Below, piece by piece: positions 32,029 through 40,707 of a stretch of 45,361 bases of DNA (positions are counted from its first letter, which is position 1; each line of letters begins with the position of its first letter). This DNA is from Clostridia bacterium (lineage in GTDB: Bacteria; Bacillota; Clostridia; Oscillospirales; CAG-272): the NCBI GenBank assembly GCA_017613355.1, contig JAGAEA010000035.1, forward strand, positions 1 through 45,361, written 5' to 3'. The notes under the pieces are model-generated. The model did not search any database. It was not told the origin of the DNA and saw only the letters and a program-made list of their open reading frames with translations. The position numbers and the translations under genes were made by a program.

Positions 32029-32862
32029 ATGATTGTTTTTCGTGAAAGTTGTCATCAGAGAACCAATTTGCAGCATATTCCGTCCGAAACCGCGGAAAAA
32101 CTCTACTATTACGTGCTTTGGACGGGACATTTCATCTGCAAGCCGGATTTTCACATCCGCCGTGTCAACAACAAATCCTACTTGCTTTTATACACGGTGT
32201 CGGGAGAGGGAACGCTTATTTACGGGGGGCGGCGCTACACGCTCGGCCGTAACTCCCTGTTTTTGATCGATTGCAGGGAATTGCAGGAGTATTTTCCGAA
32301 CGGGGATCGGTGGGAGTTCAAATACATACATTTCAAAGGGGCGCTCTCCGACCGTTATTACACCTACCTTTCCCACCTTTACGGTACTCCCGTTTCCGAA
32401 GGCGGGGCGAGAGCGGAGGAATACTTGGATCGCATTATCGAGACCGTTCGCCGTTCGGGCGCGGAGGAGACCTGCTCGGAACTGATTTATCGGTTGCTTG
32501 TGGGAATGATCGTGGCGCACCGCAGCAGAAATACGACGGACGTTGACCCCATCGGGACGGCGATACGCTATATCTCGGAGCATTACGAGGACGAGATCAC
32601 GGTATCCGAGCTTGCGGAAGTTGCCCATATCAGTCGGTGCCATTTTTCCGTCCGTTTCAAAGAGCGCACGGGCTTTTCCCCGTATCAGTACCTGTTTTTG
32701 TATCGGCTCGGCTATGCCAAACAGCTCCTTTGCAACACTGTGGATTCGGTGGGAGAGATCGCGTCGCGATGCGGTTTTTCGGATGTGTCCTCGTTTATCC
32801 GTGCGTTCAAACGCGCCGAGGGAGTTTCCCCCGCGGCCTATCGGAAAGCGTTGCTTGGTTAG
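32029..32862 (+). CDS. AraC family transcriptional regulator
   Basis: 277 residues. N-terminal cupin sugar-sensing domain (YLLLYTVSGEGTLIYGGRRY, then NSLFLIDCRELQEYFPNGDRW) and C-terminal AraC DNA-binding domain (ITVSELAEVAHISRCHFSVR ... EIASRCGFSDVSSFIRAFKR). GAGGAAGAGATC is the ribosome site. Divergent from the glycosidase operon and flanked on the other side by the epimerase/GH63 genes, so it probably regulates this sugar cluster. The signal sugar is unknown. Confidence 0.92.
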   Translation: MIVFRESCHQRTNLQHIPSETAEKLYYYVLWTGHFICKPDFHIRRVNNKSYLLLYTVSGEGTLIYGGRRYTLGRNSLFLIDCRELQEYFPNGDRWEFKYIHFKGALSDRYYTYLSHLYGTPVSEGGARAEEYLDRIIETVRRSGAEETCSELIYRLLVGMIVAHRSRNTTDVDPIGTAIRYISEHYEDEITVSELAEVAHISRCHFSVRFKERTGFSPYQYLFLYRLGYAKQLLCNTVDSVGEIASRCGFSDVSSFIRAFKRAEGVSPAAYRKALLG

Positions 32863-32904
32863 CCGGAAACGGTGTCGTGCTTTTCGGCAATGAATGAAAG
32901 ATAT

Positions 32905-32976
32905 AGTTTCGGCAGACGCCCTTTCAAGGAAGAACGTCTGCCGAAACTTCGGCGATCGGAGTTACTCCCGATCGCC
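32905..32976. terminator. bidirectional double-hairpin terminator
   Basis: First stem AGTTTCGGCAGACG / CGTCTGCCGAAACT (14 bp, 32905-32918 with 32935-32948). Second stem GGCGATCGG / CCGATCGCC (32951-32959 with 32968-32976) followed by CTGTTTTTG on the plus strand and overlapping the convergent gene's 3' end. Confidence 0.75.
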
Positions 32977-33810
32977 CTGTTTTTGAACAAATACAGTCGG
33001 TTTTTGCCTTGCGAACAGTTCCTTCGCGTTGCGGACGAAATCCGCGCGGGTCAGCTCCCGTTCGCGGGTGATGGTTTTCGGCGTGGCAAGACCCATTTCG
33101 TAGAGCCACGGCCCCCGATAGTTGATCTCACGAAGCGCGGCAAGTACCGCTTGCCAATCGAGGATTCCTTCACCCGGGAGCCAATGTTTTTCATCGACCC
33201 CGTCATAATCCGAAACGTGCAGCGTTTCGATCCGATCCCCAACCCGACGGATAAAATCGGGCAGATTTTCCGAAAGCAGATGGTTGGTGTCGCAGCAAAC
33301 GCGCAACCGGTCGTCCGCCGAGAGTAGTTCGAGGATCTCCGCCGAGGTACGCCCGAGACAGGTTCGCGGCAGGTCTTCCACGCAGATTACCGCATCCCTT
33401 GCCGCCGCGATCTCCGCAAGTTCCCGCAAACTTTTTTTCGCTTGCGCCATGCGTGCGGCGCGGTCACCGTCCCGAATGGGTTCTCCGCTCGCGTGCGCGA
33501 TGAAGCGGCGGATTCCGATCTCCGAAGCGCGCCGGATCAACTCTGCGCAGAGGGAAACGGTATTGCGCCGCATGGTCTCGTCGAGCGCTGAAAGGTCGAT
33601 TTCGGAAAAGGGCATAAACGGCAGATGGAATGACCAGATTTCTACACCATATCGCGCTGAAAGCGCCTTTGCTGTTGGGAAATCGAGCAGGTCGTAGTCT
33701 TCTTTGTTGGAGCTGATCTCCATTTTGGAAATGCCGGCGCGGGCATAATCTGCGAAAAGCGATTCGTTGATCGCGGCACCACAGGTGGAAAGTCCGATCG
33801 GAAACATCAT
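32962..33810 (-). CDS. sugar phosphate isomerase/epimerase (xylose isomerase-like TIM barrel)
   Basis: 282 residues. AP-endonuclease-2-type TIM barrel: IGLSTCG start, VEIWSFHLPFMP, RRFIAHASGE, AVICVEDLPRTCLG (metal Glu), RVCCDTNHLLSEN (metal Asp/His), ETLHVSDYDGVDEKHWLPGEGILDW with the His/Asp/Glu ligands. These enzymes isomerise or epimerise sugars and inositols. A double ATG follows AAGGAG; the first is used. It follows the GH63-like gene by 45 bp on the same strand, so a shared transcript is likely. Confidence 0.9.
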   Translation of the reverse strand: MMFPIGLSTCGAAINESLFADYARAGISKMEISSNKEDYDLLDFPTAKALSARYGVEIWSFHLPFMPFSEIDLSALDETMRRNTVSLCAELIRRASEIGIRRFIAHASGEPIRDGDRAARMAQAKKSLRELAEIAAARDAVICVEDLPRTCLGRTSAEILELLSADDRLRVCCDTNHLLSENLPDFIRRVGDRIETLHVSDYDGVDEKHWLPGEGILDWQAVLAALREINYRGPWLYEMGLATPKTITRERELTRADFVRNAKELFARQKPTVFVQKQGDRE

Positions 33811-33855
33811 TTTTCTCCTTTTTGTTTTTTATATTTTTCAGAAGACGACCGTATG

Positions 33856-35058
33856 TTACGGTTTCATCTCGAAAATCATTTCCATTGCGAACACGCAGGA
33901 CCAGGAAAATTCCGAGGCACAGCGTCCCCGTCCGGTATAGGGATTGTAATTTTCGTGGATCGACGGGTCTTTGTCCATCCAGTCGAGCAGGGTTTCGCGG
34001 ATCTCCATTGCGGTTTCGCGGAAACCGTAGTCGTAAAGTCCCTTGATCGCAAAATAGGCGACGTTCATCCAGACCGGACCGCGCCAGTATCCGTGTTCAT
34101 TCATTTTCGGATGATCGAACGCCACCGTCGGCATACAGGGGTAGAGTTTGTTCGGATCTTTTGCAAACCGCTCCACCGCCGCTGCCTGTTCTTTCGTGGC
34201 GATCCCGACCCACAGCGGCATAAAGAGTGCGGGCGTGACGACGCGAACGAAATCCCGATCGCGAAAATTCCAATCCCAGAAGCATTGATCCGCTTCGCTC
34301 CAAAGGACGGAAAGAATTTTCTTCGTCAAATCGGTTTCCCGCTTTTTCCAAAGCGTGATTTCTTCCGTCAGCCCTTGCCGTCCCGCAAGATACTGCATGG
34401 CGCGGTAGAACGACACCATAAAGCAGTTCAGATCAATGGGGTATAGAAATTCGATCACACCGTCGTCAAATCGGATGGAGTCGTCGAGCCCCGATTCCCA
34501 ACGAATGTAGGTATCCCGCATTTCGCCGTATTGGTCTGTGGAATAGAAGAACAGACCGTCTTTTTCGCTGTACCGTTCGGTGCGCCAAAAGGCTTCGTTT
34601 TTGACCAGTTTGGGGTACATTTTCGCCAAAAAGGCGTCGTCCGGCTGTCTTCGATCCGTTTGTTCCAGCGCCCATGCCCAAACGGGGGGCTTTCCGCTGT
34701 AATCCTCGATCCTGCTTCCGCCCATGGGGAGCCGGATCAGGTCGGGAAGCATCCCGTTTTCTTTTTGAAACAGGAAGAACGCTTCCATTTGCTCCTGTGC
34801 GAGTTTTTTGTCGAAACGGGAAACGCCGACCATATGAAAGGCGCTGTCCCAGTTCCAGATGCCGGGGAAGAAGAGATCCTTCGGGTTATTCGGCTGCGGC
34901 GACATGGACGGCGTGATCGCGCGGTACGGGTTCCAGCGGGTCCCTTCTTCGTTCGGCGCGATATTTTGGAGCAGAATGCGCGAAGCCTTCTCCGCAATGC
35001 GGAAATCGCGCTCGGAAAGTTTCCCTTTCCATTCGTTCAACCATTGTTCTCTCGACAT
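33856..35058 (-). CDS. GH63/trehalase-like alpha/alpha-barrel glycosidase
   Basis: 400 residues from ATG 35058, preferred to ATG 35067 because AAAGG is 9 nt before the former but touches the latter. No signal peptide. Clear GH63/GH37-like features: LFFPGIWNWDSAFHMVGVSR near residue 65, GMLPDLIR, KPPVWAWAL, RWESGLDDSIRFDD (acidic residues typical of the catalytic acid region), YWRGPVWMNVAYFAIKGL and a C-terminal ENYNPYTGRGRCASEFSWSC. Family members hydrolyse alpha-glucosides or glycerate/mannosyl conjugates (MGH). Probably processes imported oligosaccharides. Confidence 0.88.
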   Translation of the reverse strand: MSREQWLNEWKGKLSERDFRIAEKASRILLQNIAPNEEGTRWNPYRAITPSMSPQPNNPKDLFFPGIWNWDSAFHMVGVSRFDKKLAQEQMEAFFLFQKENGMLPDLIRLPMGGSRIEDYSGKPPVWAWALEQTDRRQPDDAFLAKMYPKLVKNEAFWRTERYSEKDGLFFYSTDQYGEMRDTYIRWESGLDDSIRFDDGVIEFLYPIDLNCFMVSFYRAMQYLAGRQGLTEEITLWKKRETDLTKKILSVLWSEADQCFWDWNFRDRDFVRVVTPALFMPLWVGIATKEQAAAVERFAKDPNKLYPCMPTVAFDHPKMNEHGYWRGPVWMNVAYFAIKGLYDYGFRETAMEIRETLLDWMDKDPSIHENYNPYTGRGRCASEFSWSCVFAMEMIFEMKP

Positions 35059-35067
35059 ATCGTTCAT

Positions 35068-35400
35068 CCTTTCTGTGTTCCTATCATTCCATTTTTACCA
35101 TTTTTAAGCAGAAATTTCCGGCGGTTTGCGGCACGGCGTTTCATTCTTCCTATCGTGCGCTTTGAAAATAGAACAAATTGCACATTTTTCCAAACAAAAA
35201 GCGATTGAAAAAATCGAAAAAAGTGCTAAACTTAATATTGAGAATGATTTCTGCCGTTGATTTTTGCATTCGGTTCGGTTGCAGTTACCAAAACAAAACG
35301 CTTTTTTTGAATGATTTTCGTGATTTTGCTTTTTTCAAAAAACGGAGCGATTGCGGCAATCCGAGGCGGGCATTCCGAACAAATGTGAAATCCGGAAACC
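35068..35400. other. long gene-free leader of the GH63-like gene
   Basis: AT-rich, no credible coding frame. Given the promoter at 35401-35429, about 335 nt would be transcribed before the GH63-like gene; no known riboswitch motif is recognised. Confidence 0.45.
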
Positions 35401-35429
35401 ATTATAGCATTGTAAAAATGCTTTGTCAA
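35401..35429 (-). promoter_or_regulatory. consensus sigma-A promoter upstream of the GH63-like gene
   Basis: On the minus strand: TTGACA (35424-35429), 17-bp spacer, TATAAT (35401-35406), both hexamers exact. Confidence 0.85.
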
Positions 35430-35499
35430 GCCTTTTTTGAATTTTTTGCCAAACAGACTTTCATCGGGCAAACACGAAGGAAACCGAAAGGCGCGAACA

Positions 35500-36273
35500 A
35501 TGAACTGTAAAGTAATGTCCTTCAATCTCCTCTATGGGGGACATGAAGGCGAACCGATTTCTTTGGAAAACCGAAAATCGAAAATTTTGAATATCATTCA
35601 AACCGAACAACCGGATCTGATCGGCTGTCAGGAAGCGATCGGTGCCACACGGCGGTGGTTGGATCGTTTCCTTTCGGAAACCTACGCCGTGATCGGTTGC
35701 GGTAGGGAGGCGGGCTGCCACGGGGAAGGCGTTCCCGTGCTTTACCGAAAAAATCGGTTTGTTCTGCTCGATCTGGAAACTTTCTGGCTTTCCGAAACGC
35801 CGGATGTTCCCGGAAGCCGTTTGACCGCTTCCGACCAATCCCTCTGCCCGAGGCTCGCGCACGTTCTTCGGTTGCGGGATTTGGAAACGGGGCAGCCGAT
35901 CCGATGGATCAATACGCATTTGGATTGCGGCGGCGACAACTGTCGGGCATGGGAGCTGGAATTTTTAAGGAAACGGATCGGAAATGTTCCCAAAGAAGAA
36001 CTTTGCGTGATCACGGGGGATTTCAATTTGCGACCGGAAGAGGACGCGCTTCGGGATTTCCTTCAAAAAATGGCGCAAATGGGGATGCGTGACGCAACCG
36101 AAACCGTTTCGGGGACTTTCCACGGTTTTGGAGTATGTGACCCGCCGGTCAAAATCGACTATATCATTTCAAACGGAACGGTTCTTTCCGCAAAGAAAAT
36201 TCCCGATCCGCACCCGAACGGTGTTTGGTATTCCGACCATTACGCAGTTTGTGCGGAATTAGAACCGAAATAA
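35500..36273 (+). CDS. endonuclease/exonuclease/phosphatase family protein
   Basis: 257 residues from ATG 35500 (GAAAGG 8 nt upstream). No signal peptide. EEP blocks: VMSFNLLYGG (metal Asn), LIGCQEAIG (catalytic Glu), VPVLYRKNRF, WINTHLDCGG, VITGDFNLRPEE, VKIDYIISNG and YSDHYAVCAEL (Asp-His). Its blocks resemble the two EEP proteins of locus 1 but it is more distant from them than they are from each other. First gene of locus 2, so an EEP enzyme opens both loci. Substrate unknown: phosphodiesters of nucleic acids, inositol phosphates or lipids are all possible. Confidence 0.9.
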   Translation: MNCKVMSFNLLYGGHEGEPISLENRKSKILNIIQTEQPDLIGCQEAIGATRRWLDRFLSETYAVIGCGREAGCHGEGVPVLYRKNRFVLLDLETFWLSETPDVPGSRLTASDQSLCPRLAHVLRLRDLETGQPIRWINTHLDCGGDNCRAWELEFLRKRIGNVPKEELCVITGDFNLRPEEDALRDFLQKMAQMGMRDATETVSGTFHGFGVCDPPVKIDYIISNGTVLSAKKIPDPHPNGVWYSDHYAVCAELEPK

Positions 36274-36280
36274 AAAAATC

Positions 36281-36322
36281 AAATCGGGTACCCGATTTTC
36301 ATCTTCGCCTTTGGCGAAGATG
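36281..36322 (+). terminator. two adjacent hairpins between EEP and solute-binding genes
   Basis: AAATCGGG-ta-CCCGATTT (36281-36298) followed by CATCTTCGCC-ttt-GGCGAAGATG (36300-36322), starting 7 bp after the EEP stop. No T-run follows, so termination is uncertain; they may set relative expression within the operon. Confidence 0.45.
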
Positions 36323-36370
36323 ATAGCCGGACCCAATAATCTTTTCTTATTAATAATAGGAGGAAACAGA

Positions 36371-37882
36371 ATGAAAAGAATTTTGATTTTGCTGTTGGCG
36401 ATCGCGATGTTTATCCCATGCTTTGCGGCGTGCAGGAAAAAAACGCATTCCGATCCGGGAACGACAACCGCCTACTGGAATGGAGAAGACGAAACATCTC
36501 CATATGATTCAAACGGATACTTGAACGACAGTCTCCCAAATAATCTTAACTACAATGAGGAAGATATTAGGATTCTGTATTGGAACAACGGCGAGCTGGG
36601 AGACGGAGAATTCGATCCCGAAGAAGAAGATACCGGTTCCGTTCAAAATTCGGTTTACAGGCGCAATTTAATGACGGAGGAGCGGTTACATGTTACCTTG
36701 AAGTGGAAAGGCATTGCGGGGAAGTGGGAGGATACGAACAACTTTCTCACCACGGTGGTAAATGCGTACCAAGGGGGGGACTCAGAAAGGTTTGACATGA
36801 TTGCCGGGTATAGTCAGACCATGGCAACTCTTGCCACGCGGGGATTGACGCTTGATCTGATGACTGCCTCAAAATATCTGGATTTTGGAAAGCCTTGGTG
36901 GCCGGACTCACTCGTGAATGACTTTACCGTTTCCAATAAGTTGTATTTCGCGTCCGGCGACATTTCAATATCCTTTATCGGAACGATGCTCAGCGTTTTT
37001 GTCAACAAGAGTTATTATCCGAACGAAAATCTGTACGACCTCGTTTACAACGACGAATGGACGCTCGAAACCATGCTTAAAATGGTCAAAAATCAGCGGT
37101 TTGATAGCGGCGAGCTTGATAAAAAAGACCTGGATGACTGGTTCGGCCTTGTCGTTGGATGGACGGGTTATTTAGACAGCTTCTTTTACGGAAGCAATTT
37201 GATCACCGTGGAGCATAACGAGGAGGGCGATCTGCACGTCAACGGTTCCTATGTAGGAGAGAAGGCAGACACGCTTTGCGAAAAGCTGAAAACCCTGTTT
37301 GGATCCGATGATGCATGGATGCCGAGTCCCAACGATCCGGAGAGCTTGCATAAAGGCGTGATCGATTTGTTCGCGAGAGGCGGTGCGGCAATGATGGTAG
37401 GGACCGGAACGACCATTCTCGTGTATAACAGTATGCTTGAGACCGAGGTGGACTACGCGGTTCTTCCGATGCCGAAATACGATGAAAACCAGGAGAACTA
37501 CAAATCGGTCAACCTGAACATCTACACGCTCTGGTCGATTGGTGCCGGATTGGACGCGGCGCAGGCGGAACGCGCAGGCGCGGTGATGGAGTGCCTCGGT
37601 TCCATCGGATACCGTACCGTTAGCCCGGTTCTGTTTGACAGATGCCTGAAATTGCGTTATGCAAAAGACGGCGATACGGGGAAAATGTATGATATTATCC
37701 GCGCAGGAATCGTATTTGACGTAGGACGTGCGTTTTCAAACGCGGCATTGGGCGGAATTCCGCAGGAGAAATGGCAGCGGAGCGTGATCTTCGGTAGCGT
37801 TTGGAGCGCGCAATCATCGGTCGTTGACTCGCAATTGCAGGATAAACTCGACGATTTGTGCAAAAGTTTCCAAAATCAATAA
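36371..37882 (+). CDS. extracellular solute-binding lipoprotein (family 1-like)
   Basis: 503 residues from ATG 36371, with AGGAGG about 7 nt upstream. Lipobox CFAAC (Cys about residue 21), short linker, then mature domain opening YDSNGYLNDSLPNNLNY. Paralogue of the locus 1 lipoprotein: shared blocks YLDFGKPWWPDSL, LYFASGDISI, WTLETMLKMV, and a similar C-terminal half (GAVMECLGSIGYRTVSPVLF). As in locus 1, no ABC permease or ATPase is encoded nearby. Precedes three GLUG proteins with a 52-bp gap. Confidence 0.87.
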   Translation: MKRILILLLAIAMFIPCFAACRKKTHSDPGTTTAYWNGEDETSPYDSNGYLNDSLPNNLNYNEEDIRILYWNNGELGDGEFDPEEEDTGSVQNSVYRRNLMTEERLHVTLKWKGIAGKWEDTNNFLTTVVNAYQGGDSERFDMIAGYSQTMATLATRGLTLDLMTASKYLDFGKPWWPDSLVNDFTVSNKLYFASGDISISFIGTMLSVFVNKSYYPNENLYDLVYNDEWTLETMLKMVKNQRFDSGELDKKDLDDWFGLVVGWTGYLDSFFYGSNLITVEHNEEGDLHVNGSYVGEKADTLCEKLKTLFGSDDAWMPSPNDPESLHKGVIDLFARGGAAMMVGTGTTILVYNSMLETEVDYAVLPMPKYDENQENYKSVNLNIYTLWSIGAGLDAAQAERAGAVMECLGSIGYRTVSPVLFDRCLKLRYAKDGDTGKMYDIIRAGIVFDVGRAFSNAALGGIPQEKWQRSVIFGSVWSAQSSVVDSQLQDKLDDLCKSFQNQ

Positions 37883-37934
37883 AACAGCATAGGGTAGATA
37901 AAAATCAAAAATCTGAAAGAAAGAGGTATCCACA

Positions 37935-40628
37935 ATGAAAAAACGAATCTCACTTTTGTTGATCTTCGCCCTGTCGGTCACGCTGTTGATCCCGCTCGGG
38001 GTCGTAACGGTTTCGGCGGACGAACCGACGTTGATCACGGACCAAGCGGGGCTTGCCGCCATGACGGCGGATGGAAGCTACAAGCTCGCGAACGACGTCA
38101 CCATCAGCGGAGAATGGGAAAACACCGTTTTATTCAAAGGAACGTTGGACGGCGACGGACACACCATCACCTTCGCGGATGGAGCAACGGTCAAGGGCGG
38201 TCTGTTCAGAACTCTGAACCAGGGCGCAACCATCAAGAACCTCAATATCGAAGCCGGTGACACCGTTACCTGGCAGCCCATAGCCGATGCGGCGGGCAGC
38301 GGTTCGCCGTGCGTCGGCGGTGTGGCGGCAAGCGTTGAAGCAGGCAACGTCGGCGGAACAAACAAGTGGGGTGATACGGCGTTCGTATCCGACCCCGAAA
38401 ACGTTGTCACGATCCAGAATATAACGGTAACGGCGAACATCGCGATCAGCGGTACGGTTGCCAGACCGGGAAAAGATGAAGACAAGGTCGCGGGCGGCGG
38501 TATCATCGGCGATCTCGGCATCATTTCGCTGATCAAGAACTGCACTTTCAACGGTTCGATCAGCGATGAACCGCGCGGTAAGGTTGATATGAACACGTAT
38601 GAATCCGGTTACAGCGGGATCGTGGGCGTTGCCATTCGGAACGGCGGACCGATCGTGATCATGGGCTGCGTCAACAACGCGAACATCACCGGATACGGTC
38701 AAGCGGGCGGTATTCTGGGGTATTCCAAAGGATGGGGCGGCGGCGAGACCTCGCTCATGGCTCTCGTCATTCAGAAATGCGTCAACAACGGAACGATCAC
38801 TTGTCTGCAAACCGAACTCGGTACGACCGGGAACCCCAAACGCGCGGCGGCCGGCGGGATCGTGGGTTACGCGTATGTAAAGAACGGCGCGACAGCCGAT
38901 TTCCTGCATAATATCAACTACGGTAACGTTGTTGCGGTGGCGGAGGAAGACGTGAAGATCGAGGCGGGTATCTGCGGCGTGGTTCGTCAGAAAGAAACCG
39001 TAACCTTTGAAGGAAACGTCAACCTCGGCAGCGCGAAATCGCAGATGATTAACACCGGGATCAGCAGCGGGACCGTGAATTACGTGAACAACTATGCGGC
39101 AAGCGGCACAAGCTCCGACAAATACACTGCGATCGACGAAACCGCAGGCGGACAGCTTGCCATGTTCAATGCGCTGAACGAAATCTATCCCGGCGTTTAT
39201 GTCTATGAAGAAAACAAGATCGCGCTGGCTACGGGCTCTTCCGGTTCGGATCCTTCCTCGCTGGACGTTCCCGAGGCGCTGACGCTGGACGTCACCGTTC
39301 CGGAACCCACGGGAACCGCGATCACCAACCAGAAGGAACTCGAAGCCATGACGGCGGACGGAACCTATTATCTGGCAAACGACGTTGAGATCAAGGGTTC
39401 GTTCCGATCCCTTTCGGATTTTTCCGGCGTTCTCCACGGGAACGGACATACCATTGTGTGCAACGGCGTGGAGCTCCGCGGCGGTTTCTTCAAGAGCCTT
39501 GCGGGCGGGAAAGTTTATAACCTTTCCTTTACCGAAGTGCCGGAAACGGCGGCAAAAAACAATTATCGCAGTTTGCTTTCCGCCAATGAGATCGACGTCT
39601 GCTTCGGAACGGTCGCGGGCTACGGCTACGGAACCATCGTGGGCGTAACGACGAATTGCGCGATCGGCGCGGCGCTGAAAAACACCTCCAATGCCTATGT
39701 TGGCGGCTTGATCGGCATTCTGACCGATGGCGATACCCTTATGTATAATTGCCGCAACACGGGTAAGGTTCAAGGTGGTATCGCAGGCGGCATTGTGGGA
39801 TCGGCTTCGTGCGAAAACGGCAAAATGGAGATCAGCCGCTGCGTCAACTGGGGCGAGGTCACCTCGTCGAGCGGTACGGCAGGCGGAATCGTTGCAGCCC
39901 ATCGGCTGACTGCGATGCGGGTCACCATGAGTTTGCTGGTGCTGGAAAACGTCAACTACGGCGCCATTTCCACGACCGGGTCGCGCTATTGCGGCGGCAT
40001 TGCCGGTTCGGTGGGAAGCTTCTTGGAAGGAAAGGCGTCTTTCCTGCGCAACGTCAACTACGGAACGATCACCGCAAACGCGGCTGAGATCGGATGCCCC
40101 GGCGGCGTCATCGGCTACGTCGGGTATCAAGGCATTCTGATCGCCGGCAACCTCAACCTCGGCAGCGTGTCGGGTAGCAGCGAACCGAACCGGCTGATCG
40201 CAAAGGTCGAAAGCGGCGAGGGCGTTGCCGCCGAGAATAACTTTGCGGCGGCGGGCACCGCTCCCGCAACGGTGGGCGAGACCGCAGGCACGACGATCGA
40301 CGAAAATACATTGGCAACGCTGAACGCGGCATATCCCAATGCGTATGCCAACGGAGCCGAGGGAAAGATCGCGCTCCAATGGGCAACGGGACTTTCCGCA
40401 ACCGCTCCCGAAGTGACCTACACACTGCCGGCGGCAAGCGAAGACCCTGTGCCCGGCGGCGAAACGACCGCTGTCGATTCGGGCACCGACGAGCCGGGAA
40501 CGGAAGCACCCAAACCCGGAAAAAAGAGAGGCTGCAAATCCTCGGTCGGGATCGGCGGAGCGGTGGCTCTGGTCATGATCCTCGGCGGAGCAGGAGCAAT
40601 GGCAGCGACCCGAAGAAAGGAGGACTGA
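37935..40628 (+). CDS. exported GLUG-repeat protein with Cys-transmembrane tail
   Basis: 897 residues. Signal peptide ending VSA-DE (residue 28/29). Two modules, each opening with an (I/L)xxxxxLxAMTADGxYxLANDV entry segment (residues ~35 and ~465), followed by repeats of VGGxxG...xxCVNNGxI (GLUG-type, beta-helix): e.g. MGCVNNANITGYGQAGGILG, QKCVNNGTITC, GGIVGSASCENG. A Pro/Thr/Glu-rich linker (from residue ~830) precedes KKRGCKSSVGIGGAVALVM, a hydrophobic segment and the basic-acidic end TRRKED. This resembles a surface-anchor tail without LPxTG. First of three tandem paralogues; probably an adhesin or surface coat protein. Confidence 0.82.
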   Translation: MKKRISLLLIFALSVTLLIPLGVVTVSADEPTLITDQAGLAAMTADGSYKLANDVTISGEWENTVLFKGTLDGDGHTITFADGATVKGGLFRTLNQGATIKNLNIEAGDTVTWQPIADAAGSGSPCVGGVAASVEAGNVGGTNKWGDTAFVSDPENVVTIQNITVTANIAISGTVARPGKDEDKVAGGGIIGDLGIISLIKNCTFNGSISDEPRGKVDMNTYESGYSGIVGVAIRNGGPIVIMGCVNNANITGYGQAGGILGYSKGWGGGETSLMALVIQKCVNNGTITCLQTELGTTGNPKRAAAGGIVGYAYVKNGATADFLHNINYGNVVAVAEEDVKIEAGICGVVRQKETVTFEGNVNLGSAKSQMINTGISSGTVNYVNNYAASGTSSDKYTAIDETAGGQLAMFNALNEIYPGVYVYEENKIALATGSSGSDPSSLDVPEALTLDVTVPEPTGTAITNQKELEAMTADGTYYLANDVEIKGSFRSLSDFSGVLHGNGHTIVCNGVELRGGFFKSLAGGKVYNLSFTEVPETAAKNNYRSLLSANEIDVCFGTVAGYGYGTIVGVTTNCAIGAALKNTSNAYVGGLIGILTDGDTLMYNCRNTGKVQGGIAGGIVGSASCENGKMEISRCVNWGEVTSSSGTAGGIVAAHRLTAMRVTMSLLVLENVNYGAISTTGSRYCGGIAGSVGSFLEGKASFLRNVNYGTITANAAEIGCPGGVIGYVGYQGILIAGNLNLGSVSGSSEPNRLIAKVESGEGVAAENNFAAAGTAPATVGETAGTTIDENTLATLNAAYPNAYANGAEGKIALQWATGLSATAPEVTYTLPAASEDPVPGGETTAVDSGTDEPGTEAPKPGKKRGCKSSVGIGGAVALVMILGGAGAMAATRRKED

Positions 40629-40707
40629 CCCACCCGTAAATTCTCCCGCAAATGAAATTTGGATTCCCAATTCCCCAAAAACAAACATAAAAAGGAGAAA
40701 ACCAAAC
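40629..40707 (+). repeat. conserved intergenic spacer, copy 1
   Basis: The ~79-bp gap, including ACCCACCCGTAAATTCTCCC, AATTTGGAT and the ribosome site, is nearly identical to 42307-42384, showing tandem duplication of gene plus spacer. Contains AAAAGGAGA before the next ATG. Confidence 0.85.

Noticed and set aside
32951-32976. Second hairpin at the epimerase 3' end considered as a separate regulatory element
   Set aside because: It overlaps coding sequence and is followed by a T-run on the plus strand; simplest reading is part of the bidirectional terminator.
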